Virus record (IMG/VR): IMGVR_UViG_3300020473_001533
Span: 1 to 25,775 of that record
Strand: one strand, 5' to 3'
Source of the DNA: a virus
Length of the DNA stretch: 25,775 bases
Below are positions 1-4,677 of the stretch, piece after piece. Each line of letters opens with the position of its first letter. Position 1 is the first letter of the stretch. The notes under the pieces are model-generated. The model was not told the origin of the DNA, did not search any database, and saw only the letters and a list, made by a program, of their open reading frames with translations. Made by a program: the position numbers and the translations under genes.

Positions 1-148
1 CGGAATATGTCCAGGTGATTGAATGAAGCTGGTATCCTTTCCCATATCTGGATAGTAGTTTGTTGTGCATCTCCTTGTGCAGGTTCGGTGTTTTGCTGCT
101 GTTCATGTCACTTGGGTCGACTAGGTTTATATGTTGTGCTTCTCTCAT
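1..148 (-). CDS. Small phage protein of unknown function, cut by left edge
   Basis: Leftward reading frame open from an ATG at 148 to the window edge, giving 49 codons of a longer protein. It starts MREAQHINLVDPSDM and continues with a polar, His- and Lys-containing stretch. The ATG overlaps the TGA stop of the preceding gene (ATGA junction at 145-148), and GAGG lies about seven bases before the start, so translational coupling in a small-gene operon is likely. I do not recognise a family, and the C-terminus is missing. The call rests on the junction, the ribosome binding site and the uninterrupted frame. Confidence 0.6.
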   Translation of the reverse strand, partial: MREAQHINLVDPSDMNSSKTPNLHKEMHNKLLSRYGKGYQLHSITWTYS

Positions 149-384
149 TTGGTCCTCATTTGTTGCGCTGTGTTTCGTGCGTCTTCGATACAGTTGGTGT
201 GATAGTCGGCACCTGGGTTGCCATCCAGCTTACATACGTATTCGTTCCAGGTTGCGTTATCATAGATTGATACGTTCCCGATTCTTTCTATTAGAATCAG
301 AAAGTCTCCATCACTTGTTTTCTGTAGTAGTGCTTCTGTTGCCAGTATCATCATAATTTCCTTCTTTTCCTGTTGTCGTTTCAT
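145..384 (-). CDS. Hypothetical 79-aa protein of the leftward operon
   Basis: The start at 384 (MKRQQEKKEIMMIL) is chosen because GGAGGA stands about ten bases upstream, inside the end of the previous gene; a longer frame reaching back to 531 would overlap that gene almost entirely and contains a poly-Thr run typical of an out-of-frame read. The N-terminal half should form a charged helix (QQEKKEIMMILATEALLQK), followed by a short beta-like segment (GDFLILIERIGNVSIY) and an acidic, Cys-containing tail. No family is recognised. It lies four bases after the 58-aa gene and overlaps the next gene by ATGA, so all are probably on one transcript. Confidence 0.6.
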   Translation of the reverse strand: MKRQQEKKEIMMILATEALLQKTSDGDFLILIERIGNVSIYDNATWNEYVCKLDGNPGADYHTNCIEDARNTAQQMRTK

Positions 385-388
385 GTTG

Positions 389-565
389 TTACCATCCTCC
401 ATTGTTGTTGTAGTAGTCGTGGTGTGCACATTCATCAGAGCAAAATACTGAGCAATCGTTTTTGATTTGTGTTGCCTCGTATCCTGTCGGCATCGTCCAT
501 CGGCAATCGTCGTTTTGGCATTGTTTGCCAATTGGGTATTGAATTTGCTTTGTTGTGAATTCCAT
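389..565 (-). CDS. 58-aa Cys-rich putative zinc-binding protein
   Basis: Small leftward gene starting MEFTTKQIQYPIGK, with AAGGAGAG upstream of the ATG at 565. Cysteines fall at residues 16, 21, 38, 42 and 46. The pair C16-x4-C21 and the FCSDEC segment (C42-x3-C46) resemble zinc-ribbon or treble-clef folds in which a phrase like 'FCSxxC' supplies the second ligand pair. A metal-binding role is an inference from this spacing. C38 or the adjacent histidines (H48, H49) could also take part. The stop lies four bases before the start of the 79-aa gene, with that gene's ribosome binding site embedded in the last codons. Confidence 0.6.
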   Translation of the reverse strand: MEFTTKQIQYPIGKQCQNDDCRWTMPTGYEATQIKNDCSVFCSDECAHHDYYNNNGGW

Positions 566-582
566 TGGTTTGCTCTCCTTGC

Positions 583-798
583 CTATCTCAGGCTGTTGCG
601 GTCACGGTTGAATTTCATGGCCAGCGCTTCGGCTTTGGTTTTGCCGATGAATTCACGCGGTGAGAATGAAATCTCATCACGGAAGTAATCAAATAACTTT
701 GACTCGGTACCGTCTGACATTTCGGCGGTAATCCAAGTGCTGAACATGGTGCGGTGAATGGTGGCCCGGGTTACGGTTGGGGATTGTGTTTCGTTCAT
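583..798 (-). CDS. 71-aa phage protein with DEISF...EFIGKT...EA motif
   Basis: I start it at 798 (MNETQSPTVTRATI) because AAAGGAGA lies about ten bases upstream; an in-frame ATG at 837 would place that motif inside the gene. The C-terminal half (KLFDYFRDEISFSPREFIG, then KTKAEALAMKFNRDRNSLR) resembles short phage proteins that share an acidic 'DE-hydrophobic-SF...E-hydrophobic-G-hydrophobic-T..EA' pattern followed by an Arg/Asp-rich end; their function is not known to me. It is the first gene of the leftward operon, so a promoter is expected in 800-960, but no convincing -35/-10 pair is visible there. Confidence 0.6.
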   Translation of the reverse strand: MNETQSPTVTRATIHRTMFSTWITAEMSDGTESKLFDYFRDEISFSPREFIGKTKAEALAMKFNRDRNSLR

Positions 799-1148
799 TT
801 TGAATGGTTCTCCTTTGTTGGTTTTCATTTTTACCATGTGTCCATGGTATCAAAATATGACCGGATGTGCAATGAAAACGAACAAAGTATTTAACATTGG
901 CTGGTCCGACCTGGTCGTCGATGGTGTGGGTGTGCAGGTGTGCCGATTCTGCACGGCTCAAATGTGGGACTGCTCACCCGGCACATTAAGCACGGCACTT
1001 TGGTGTTACCCAGGTTTTTTATTGCTGGCTGGTTGTGTTAGTTGGTGCTTCGCATGTACGTAGTGAATGATGTGCCGAGTGTTCAGGCTTCAGTGTGTCG
1101 TTTAGTAGTGTGCACAGGTGAGTTGATAGTGTGCCGCTGTGTGGTCGG
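799..1148. other. G/T-rich intergenic region with short repeats
   Basis: No credible gene on either strand. The right part (about 1020-1148) is strongly G+T-rich on the + strand. Short motifs recur: GTGCCG near 941, 1072 and 1132, its complement CGGCAC near 980 and 994, and GGTTGTGT(T/C)AGTTG at 1031-1044 and 1147-1160. At 901-917 CTGGTC occurs twice ten bases apart, the second copy inside the dyad CGAC-ctg-GTCG, which could be an operator for the leftward operon. The region may also hold the promoter of the proposed downstream RNA. None of these roles is shown by the sequence alone. Confidence 0.4.
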
Positions 1149-1180
1149 TTGTGTCAGTTGCAAGGGTTCAACTGGTACAG
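1149..1180 (+). other. 12-bp hairpin with three G-U pairs
   Basis: Bases 1149-1160 pair with 1169-1180 around an eight-base loop (CAAGGGTT). Pairs 1149-1180, 1153-1176 and 1154-1175 are wobbles only when the + strand is the RNA. It is the clearest indicator of strand in the region and may be the first stem of the proposed RNA. Confidence 0.5.
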
Positions 1181-1183
1181 AGT

Positions 1184-1368
1184 GTTAGGGTGTTAGCGTT
1201 ATTAGTTTAGCGGTTTGGCTGGGTGTGAGATAGCAGGATGTGAAACATCCTCGCGGTCAAGCTGGCCTCAGCTTGTATTAGCCTTGGTCCGCCTAATTAG
1301 GCAAATGGCACAGGATGACAGTGAAAGAGCGAGAAGGCCTGGGTCAAAAATTACCCTATCCCCCTAAC
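1184..1368 (+). other. Long-range stem enclosing three tandem hairpins
   Basis: GTTAGGG at 1184-1190 is the exact complement of CCCTAAC at 1362-1368. Between them lie AGGATGT-GAA-ACATCCT (1235-1251), CAAGCTG-GCCT-CAGCTTG (1258-1275) and the palindrome GCCTAATTAGGC (1291-1302). The GCCT loop of the second hairpin is complementary to AGGC at 1299-1302 and 1335-1338, so a tertiary contact is possible. The closing stem partly competes with CTGG 1339-1342 / CCAG 1368-1371, which would extend the 1331-1336/1372-1377 stem. Confidence 0.4.
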
Positions 1369-1381
1369 CAGCTTCTTCAGT

Positions 1382-1444
1382 GTGAGCGTAGCGAACACCT
1401 TACATCTATTTGTTGTCCGTTAGCGTGAACGAAGTGAACACCTT
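1382..1444 (+). repeat. Imperfect 20-bp direct repeat within the RNA candidate
   Basis: GTGAGCGTAGCGAACACCTT (1382-1401) and GTGAACGAAGTGAACACCTT (1425-1444) match at 16 of 20 positions. Each can fold locally between its GTG and CAC ends. The first copy, extended to 1380-1398, forms GTGT/ACAC and GC/GC helices separated by two adjacent G-A oppositions. The copies can also pair with GTTCGC at 1448-1453 (GCGAAC 1391-1396, or GTGAAC 1434-1439), giving alternative structures. Confidence 0.45.
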
Positions 1445-1465
1445 CTAGTTCGCGATAGAGATAGA

Positions 1466-1525
1466 GGCGAGTATCAATCCTTGATTGATATGTCTGAGCC
1501 GAAAGCTCGGGCCGCAGGCATCGCC
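1466..1525 (+). other. Three-way junction fold
   Basis: GGCGA 1466-1470 pairs with TCGCC 1521-1525. Inside, TATCAATC 1472-1479 pairs with GATTGATA 1483-1490 around a CTT loop, and TGTCTG 1491-1496 pairs with CAGGCA 1515-1520 and is capped by AGC-CGAAA-GCT (1497-1507) with a seven-base bulge. Only base 1471 is unpaired at the junction, so the three helices abut. Pair 1493-1518 is a U-G wobble on the + strand. Such compact closure is hard to explain by chance and is typical of structured RNA. Confidence 0.5.
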
Positions 1526-1645
1526 AAGTCAAATCCTTAGTGATAACATGATGCTCCCGCCTGACTGCAATGTAAGCCACCCCCTCAGCGATTGCAGAAT
1601 TAGTATCAGCTATAAAAATTACACTAAGCCTCGGATTGCGCGGGG

Positions 1646-1683
1646 CGGGGGGCGGGTACCTTAGTCGGAACCACCGCCTCCCG
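1646..1683 (+). other. GC-rich 10-bp hairpin with G-run
   Basis: Bases 1646-1655 pair with 1674-1683 around an 18-base loop, with a single G-U pair at 1650-1679 that favours the + strand as the RNA. The left arm belongs to the tract GGGGCGGGGGGCGGG (1642-1656), which might instead form a quadruplex-like structure. The right arm overlaps a competing small hairpin, CCGAA 1681-1685 / TTCGG 1693-1697. Confidence 0.45.
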
Positions 1684-1815
1684 AAGCATATATTCGGCTG
1701 ACATCTATAGTAATTTTAGGTCCAAATGCCCCAAAGCCTAATAATATCATATGGGTCCGTAAATTGAATAAGCATTCGGGGGCGACTAGTTTACCCCCCT
1801 TTTCAACTAGTGCAA

Positions 1816-1846
1816 CTGTGCACATGAAATGCACAGCTAATTTTGA
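1816..1846 (+). terminator. Terminator-like hairpin at the 3' end of the RNA candidate
   Basis: CTGTGCA (1816-1822) pairs perfectly with TGCACAG (1830-1836) around a seven-base loop and is followed by CTAATTTT and then GAGTTTTG, a mediocre U-tract. A competing hairpin, GTGCA-ACTG-TGCAC (1810-1823), uses the left arm and could act as an anti-terminator. It stands 45 bases before the end of the convergent gene at 1881, a sensible place to stop rightward transcription. Confidence 0.4.
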
Positions 1847-1850
1847 GTTT

Positions 1851-1875
1851 TGTCAGTTCTGTCAGTTTTGTCGCT
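1851..1875 (+). repeat. Three 9-bp direct repeats
   Basis: TGTCAGTT begins at 1851 and 1860, and a decayed copy (TGTCGCTG) at 1869, giving a strict nine-base period just beyond the 3' end of the ribbon-helix-helix gene. TGTCAGTT also occurs at 1152-1159. These could be protein-binding sites or simple slippage products. Confidence 0.4.
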
Positions 1876-1880
1876 GGGGT

Positions 1881-2306
1881 TTACGCGGATTTAGCGGATG
1901 GGGTTTGCTCTAATTCAAACAATACCATTCTCACGCTGGACATATTTCTGGCGTTGATTGGTTGCATGCGTTGGAAGTTGAATCTCTGTGCGAGTATGGA
2001 GTCCCGGACCATGGATGTTACTGGGACTCCAAGGTATACGCCGATGTTATTTAGTTTTTCGTGTAGTTCGCCTGGTAGGGTTACAACTTTATCAACCTCT
2101 TTATTGAAGGTGCCCTTTTTAGATTTGGGGGCTGCCCTTTCAGCTTTAGGCGACTGGAGTCCCCACCGCTCTATTGAGCCAATGAATGATTCGACCGAGA
2201 TGGCGGCTAGTGAAGCAATGCTGACATTGTTTCTATCTGCGGTTCGTTTGAGAAGTTCATGTACATCACGATGAACATTGACAACAACGGATTCTTTACG
2301 TTTCAT
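1881..2306 (-). CDS. Putative tandem ribbon-helix-helix DNA-binding regulator
   Basis: 141-aa protein starting MKRKESVVVNVHRDV. Two similar blocks are visible. Residues 5-43 are a short strand (ESVVVNV) followed by two helices (HELLKRTADRNNVSIASLAA and ISVESFIGSI). Residues 71-108 are a strand (DKVVTLP) followed by helices (GELHEKLNNIGVYLGVPVTSM and VRDSILAQRF). This is the MetJ/Arc/CopG pattern, duplicated in one chain as in TraY-type proteins, with a Lys/Pro-rich linker (about 52-70). The likely role is repressor of the flanking promoters. The frame stays open back to 2567, but that would cover the divergent gene, so I place the start at 2306. No ribosome binding site precedes it, and a leaderless message is possible. 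Family is inferred from pattern only. Confidence 0.6.
   Translation of the reverse strand: MKRKESVVVNVHRDVHELLKRTADRNNVSIASLAAISVESFIGSIERWGLQSPKAERAAPKSKKGTFNKEVDKVVTLPGELHEKLNNIGVYLGVPVTSMVRDSILAQRFNFQRMQPINARNMSSVRMVLFELEQTPSAKSA
2278..2306 (+). promoter_or_regulatory. Candidate late promoter, -10 over the divergent start codon
   Basis: TTGACA at 2278-2283 is a perfect sigma70-type -35. After a 17-base spacer, TTTCAT at 2301-2306 matches the -10 consensus at four of six positions. Transcription would start near 2313, leaving a leader of about ten bases before the ATG at 2324. The -10 contains the start codon of the leftward regulator, so the two genes would interfere or be co-regulated. 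The palindrome TATGCATA at 2308-2315 is a possible operator. Confidence 0.35.
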
Positions 2307-2312
2307 ATATGC

Positions 2313-2340
2313 ATAGTAGCACCATGAGCGATATTGTGAA
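2313..2340 (-). promoter_or_regulatory. Candidate leftward promoter for the regulator
   Basis: Read leftward, TTCACA (2340-2335, five of six matches to -35) is followed by a 16-base spacer and TACTAT (2318-2313, four of six matches to -10). The predicted start falls at about 2306, the first base of the regulator's ATG, which would make a leaderless message and fits the missing ribosome binding site. It lies across the start of the small terminase gene. Weak by sequence alone. Confidence 0.3.
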
Positions 2341-2788
2341 GTCAGATTTGTTGCCAGTAGTTCAGTCAAAGGACGTTGTTGATTATTGGCTTCGCTCCGC
2401 GATGGCGACTGAGCAGATGTTGGCTCAAGTAATGTCTGAGTGTTCTGATGATCCAATTGAGTTGAGTAGGCGACTAAAGGCTGTCCAAACTTATGTAAGC
2501 GTTCGCAAGTCAATTGGCGACATGGTTGAAAAGGCGAGTGTTGATGACGGAGGCTCATGGGATCCATTTGCCGATAATCTTGATAATCGCCTTGATAACC
2601 TGGAGGCGAAGTCTGATTTTATTGACAGAACAAGCGCACCGCAGCTTGAATCTGCTGTTGAGTTATATAAATCGGGAATGAGCTACAATGAAATTATAGA
2701 CAAGACTGGCCTTAGTCGTCGCCGGGTTGAAAAGGCTGTGCGGCAGTCTGGTCATCAGAGGAAGAGAGATAAGAAAGTTGCAGTGTAA
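2324..2788 (+). CDS. Putative terminase small subunit (C-terminal HTH)
   Basis: 154-aa protein placed before the large terminase. The N-terminal two thirds (residues 15-72) is helical and acidic/basic (KDVVDYWLRSAMATEQMLAQ, then SRRLKAVQTYVSVRKSIGDM). An Asp/Asn-rich linker follows, and residues 112-142 form a clear helix-turn-helix (VELYKSGMSYNEIIDKTGLS, then RRRVEKAVRQSG) with a basic tail. Position suggests packaging-site recognition; a transcription regulator is the alternative, and small terminases more often carry the HTH near the N-terminus. Start 2324 is preferred over the in-frame ATG at 2309 on the promoter geometry; neither has a ribosome binding site, so the start is uncertain. 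Confidence 0.6.
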   Translation: MSDIVKSDLLPVVQSKDVVDYWLRSAMATEQMLAQVMSECSDDPIELSRRLKAVQTYVSVRKSIGDMVEKASVDDGGSWDPFADNLDNRLDNLEAKSDFIDRTSAPQLESAVELYKSGMSYNEIIDKTGLSRRRVEKAVRQSGHQRKRDKKVAV

Positions 2789-2801
2789 ATTTGTAGCTTG
2801 T

Positions 2802-2924
2802 ATGGTGGTTACTAAGAGTTTGGTTCTCCTTGTACTTCTCTCCAGGCTCTCCAACGTATTCTTTTCCTTTGTGGCCTCTGCGTTGACTCCTCATTCAGTT
2901 CAGGGGCCACTTCTTTATGCGTGA
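2802..2924 (+). CDS. Possible 40-aa membrane peptide upstream of the large terminase
   Basis: Short frame starting MVVTKSLVLLVLLSRLSNVF, hydrophobic for about 25 residues, ending LYA with a stop that overlaps the large terminase ATG by eight bases. The overlap could couple translation of the two genes. There is no ribosome binding site, and the stretch is pyrimidine-rich, which makes hydrophobic codons appear by chance. It fills most of the only gap (2789-2916) between the two terminase genes. I consider it a weak candidate. Confidence 0.2.
   Translation: MVVTKSLVLLVLLSRLSNVFFSFVASALTPHSVQGPLLYA
2871..2910 (+). promoter_or_regulatory. Hairpin covering the large terminase ribosome binding site
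   Basis: GTGGCC (2871-2876) is complementary to GGCCAC (2905-2910). The right arm overlaps AGGGG (2904-2908), the only plausible ribosome binding site for the ATG at 2917. If formed, the six-pair stem would lower terminase translation unless upstream translation opens it. The loop is long (28 bases), so stability is modest. Confidence 0.3.
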
Positions 2925-4677
2925 GTTTTGGGATCGATGTAAGCATGACCGCCGCTTTTACTTTGAGAGTTGTTTGCGGATACGTGCAATTCAAGATGGT
3001 AAGTACGTTCTAAAGCCGCTAATCCTAAATGCAGAGCAAGAGCAAATACTCCAGGCAATAGAAGAGCAAGAAGCGGACAAGAAACCTGTACGTCTTATTA
3101 TTTTAAAGTCTAGAAAGGTTGGCTGCTCTACTTTGATTGAGGCTCTCGGGCATCACTACTGTCAGTTCAATCGGCACGTGAACGCTAAGTGCATAGCGCA
3201 TCTAAAAGAATCTACCAGAGCAATCTTTGATATTACCAAGCGTTATCAGCAGAACCTTCCCAGCATGTATGAGACAGCGGCTCCTGGGACAATCAAGGGA
3301 CACGCTATTCAATGGAAGCATGGTAGCAAGTTTAGTATTGAGACTCAGGGTGCTACTGATGCTGCTCGTGGTCAAACGCCTGACTTTGTACACCTTTCAG
3401 AGCTTGCCTTATGGTGGAAACGTCGTCGTTCTACTTCAGACGAAGATGTGTTGCAGGCCCAGATGGGGTCTATCGAGGATTCGCCTGGAACCTATGTGAT
3501 TATCGAGTCAACGGCGCACGGTGCAGCAGGCGCATTCTATAATCGCTTTTGGTCTGCATACAAAGACGCTCCCGGTAATATGTTCAAGGCGTTGTTCTTT
3601 GGCTGGCAAGAGCACCACAAGTATAGATTGCCTGAGCAGCGCGGTGAAAAAGCGCAACACGATCGGCTAATGAAGGCAAGCAAAGCTGGTGACGACGAAT
3701 TGTTTTGGGAGATGACTGAACAGTTGGGCTACGACACCATTTGGGCGAAGCGTGCGGTTGAGTTTGATTTGAAGCCTTGCCAAGTTAAGTGGGCACAGCA
3801 GACGCTTCAAACTAAGTTCGGTGGAGATATTACGCGGTTTGATACTGAGTATCCGCTAACGCCGCAAATTGCATTTACGTCTAGTGCGAGCAGTCCGTTT
3901 GATCAGGGCGCAGTGCTGGCAAGAATAAACGAGATAAAGGAAGCCAATCCAAAGGTAAGGCGAGGTTCGCTATTTAAAGGCAATGGTGTGTTAGAGCCAG
4001 GCAACGACGACTGGCTGATATGGCATCCACCGGATTCGCTTCATGATTATATTGTTTCAATCGATTCGGCACACGGGGTGGAGGATGGAGACTTTTCATG
4101 CATACAGGTTCTTGACCGAACTACAAGAGAGCAGGTTGCCGAATATTATGCGCGGGTCCCTCCTGATGTTGTTGCTAAACAAGCTGCCCTTGCTGGCAGA
4201 GCGTATAACAGTGCCCTGGTGGTCCCTGAAGTTGACGGGCCGGGACTCGCAGTTGTCAAAGAGTTGCTCGATCTCAACGATGGTGATGGATATACAAACT
4301 TATACGTTAGGTCATACCAGGGTAACTGGTCACAGCGATTTGGATTTAGAACCGGCAGTACGGGAAAAAGAGATGCCGCATTAGCTTCCCTTGCCAAAGC
4401 AATACGACTGGGGTCTTGGACTTTTAATTCTTTACGATTTCTAAAGGAATGCCAGACGTTTATTGAGAACCAGCGCGGCAGGTATGAGGCAATGACTAAT
4501 GAGCACGATGATGCTGTTATGGCGATGGCGATATCAATCTACCTTGACTCCGAATTGGATGATGCGTCATTATCTGAGCCAGAACTAACAAAGGCTTATA
4601 ATCCAGACGCCGTGGCAAACTATATAAATACAGAAGACTACGACCGCGATCCGCATCTTGGGAAATGGTGGTCTTAA
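2917..4677 (+). CDS. terL: Terminase large subunit
   Basis: 586-aa DNA packaging motor: an ATPase that pumps DNA through the portal, plus a nuclease that cuts the concatemer. The Walker A motif is LKSRKVGCST (residues 63-72), Walker B is FVHLSE with the catalytic Glu at 162, and a coupling-type motif (STAHG) is at 198-202. In the C-terminal RNase H-like nuclease, SIDSAHG supplies Asp383, VVPEVDGPG supplies Glu438, and EHDDAVMA supplies Asp531/Asp532, giving the full acidic metal site. Size is normal for the family. The start at 2917 follows an in-frame stop at 2884, and AGGGG stands ten bases before it. The stop overlaps the next start in a TAATG junction. Confidence 0.95.
   Translation: MREFWDRCKHDRRFYFESCLRIRAIQDGKYVLKPLILNAEQEQILQAIEEQEADKKPVRLIILKSRKVGCSTLIEALGHHYCQFNRHVNAKCIAHLKESTRAIFDITKRYQQNLPSMYETAAPGTIKGHAIQWKHGSKFSIETQGATDAARGQTPDFVHLSELALWWKRRRSTSDEDVLQAQMGSIEDSPGTYVIIESTAHGAAGAFYNRFWSAYKDAPGNMFKALFFGWQEHHKYRLPEQRGEKAQHDRLMKASKAGDDELFWEMTEQLGYDTIWAKRAVEFDLKPCQVKWAQQTLQTKFGGDITRFDTEYPLTPQIAFTSSASSPFDQGAVLARINEIKEANPKVRRGSLFKGNGVLEPGNDDWLIWHPPDSLHDYIVSIDSAHGVEDGDFSCIQVLDRTTREQVAEYYARVPPDVVAKQAALAGRAYNSALVVPEVDGPGLAVVKELLDLNDGDGYTNLYVRSYQGNWSQRFGFRTGSTGKRDAALASLAKAIRLGSWTFNSLRFLKECQTFIENQRGRYEAMTNEHDDAVMAMAISIYLDSELDDASLSEPELTKAYNPDAVANYINTEDYDRDPHLGKWWS

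Larger units (their letters stand above)
1149..1846 (+). ncRNA. Candidate large structured non-coding RNA
   Basis: About 700 bases without a gene but packed with inverted repeats: 1149-1160/1169-1180 (12 pairs), 1184-1190/1362-1368 (7, enclosing), 1235-1241/1245-1251, 1258-1264/1269-1275, palindrome 1291-1302, 1331-1336/1372-1377, 1434-1439/1448-1453, a three-way junction at 1466-1525, 1536-1542/1622-1628 enclosing 1565-1571/1591-1597, 1646-1655/1674-1683, and 1816-1822/1830-1836. Seven pairs (1149-1180, 1153-1176, 1154-1175, 1331-1377, 1435-1452, 1493-1518, 1650-1679) are G-U in a + strand transcript and would be A-C in the opposite one, so the RNA is probably rightward. The 5' end is uncertain and may lie upstream. 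Large ornate phage RNAs such as GOLLD and ROOL are known; I cannot identify this as either. A DNA role (origin, packaging site) is the main alternative. Confidence 0.45.

Noticed and set aside
689-961. 90-codon leftward frame
   Set aside because: Overlaps the 71-aa gene in another frame, with a His/Arg/Asn-rich low-quality reading and no ribosome binding site.
758-1063. 101-codon rightward frame
   Set aside because: Opposes the well-supported leftward gene at 583-798, has no ribosome binding site, and its Cys/Trp/Val-rich reading reflects the local G/T-rich composition.
1155-1180. Possible tRNA, from a GGTTCAA T-loop-like string
   Set aside because: No acceptor, D or anticodon arms can be drawn; the bases fit better as a single 12-pair hairpin.
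1377-1580. 67-codon leftward frame inside the RNA candidate
   Set aside because: No ribosome binding site; the frame spans the three-way junction and repeated stem-loops, and its composition looks unlike a protein.
1843-2274. 143-codon rightward frame
   Set aside because: Lies almost wholly antisense to the ribbon-helix-helix gene and is a mirror of its codon pattern.
2307-2567. 87-residue N-terminal extension of the ribbon-helix-helix protein
   Set aside because: Would run antisense through the putative small terminase; the sequence is Gln/Ser/Thr-rich without structure, and the fold starts right after the ATG at 2306.
2712-2894. 60-codon leftward frame across the terminase leader
   Set aside because: Its charged start looks protein-like, but it has no ribosome binding site, overlaps the small terminase gene, and stands alone on that strand.
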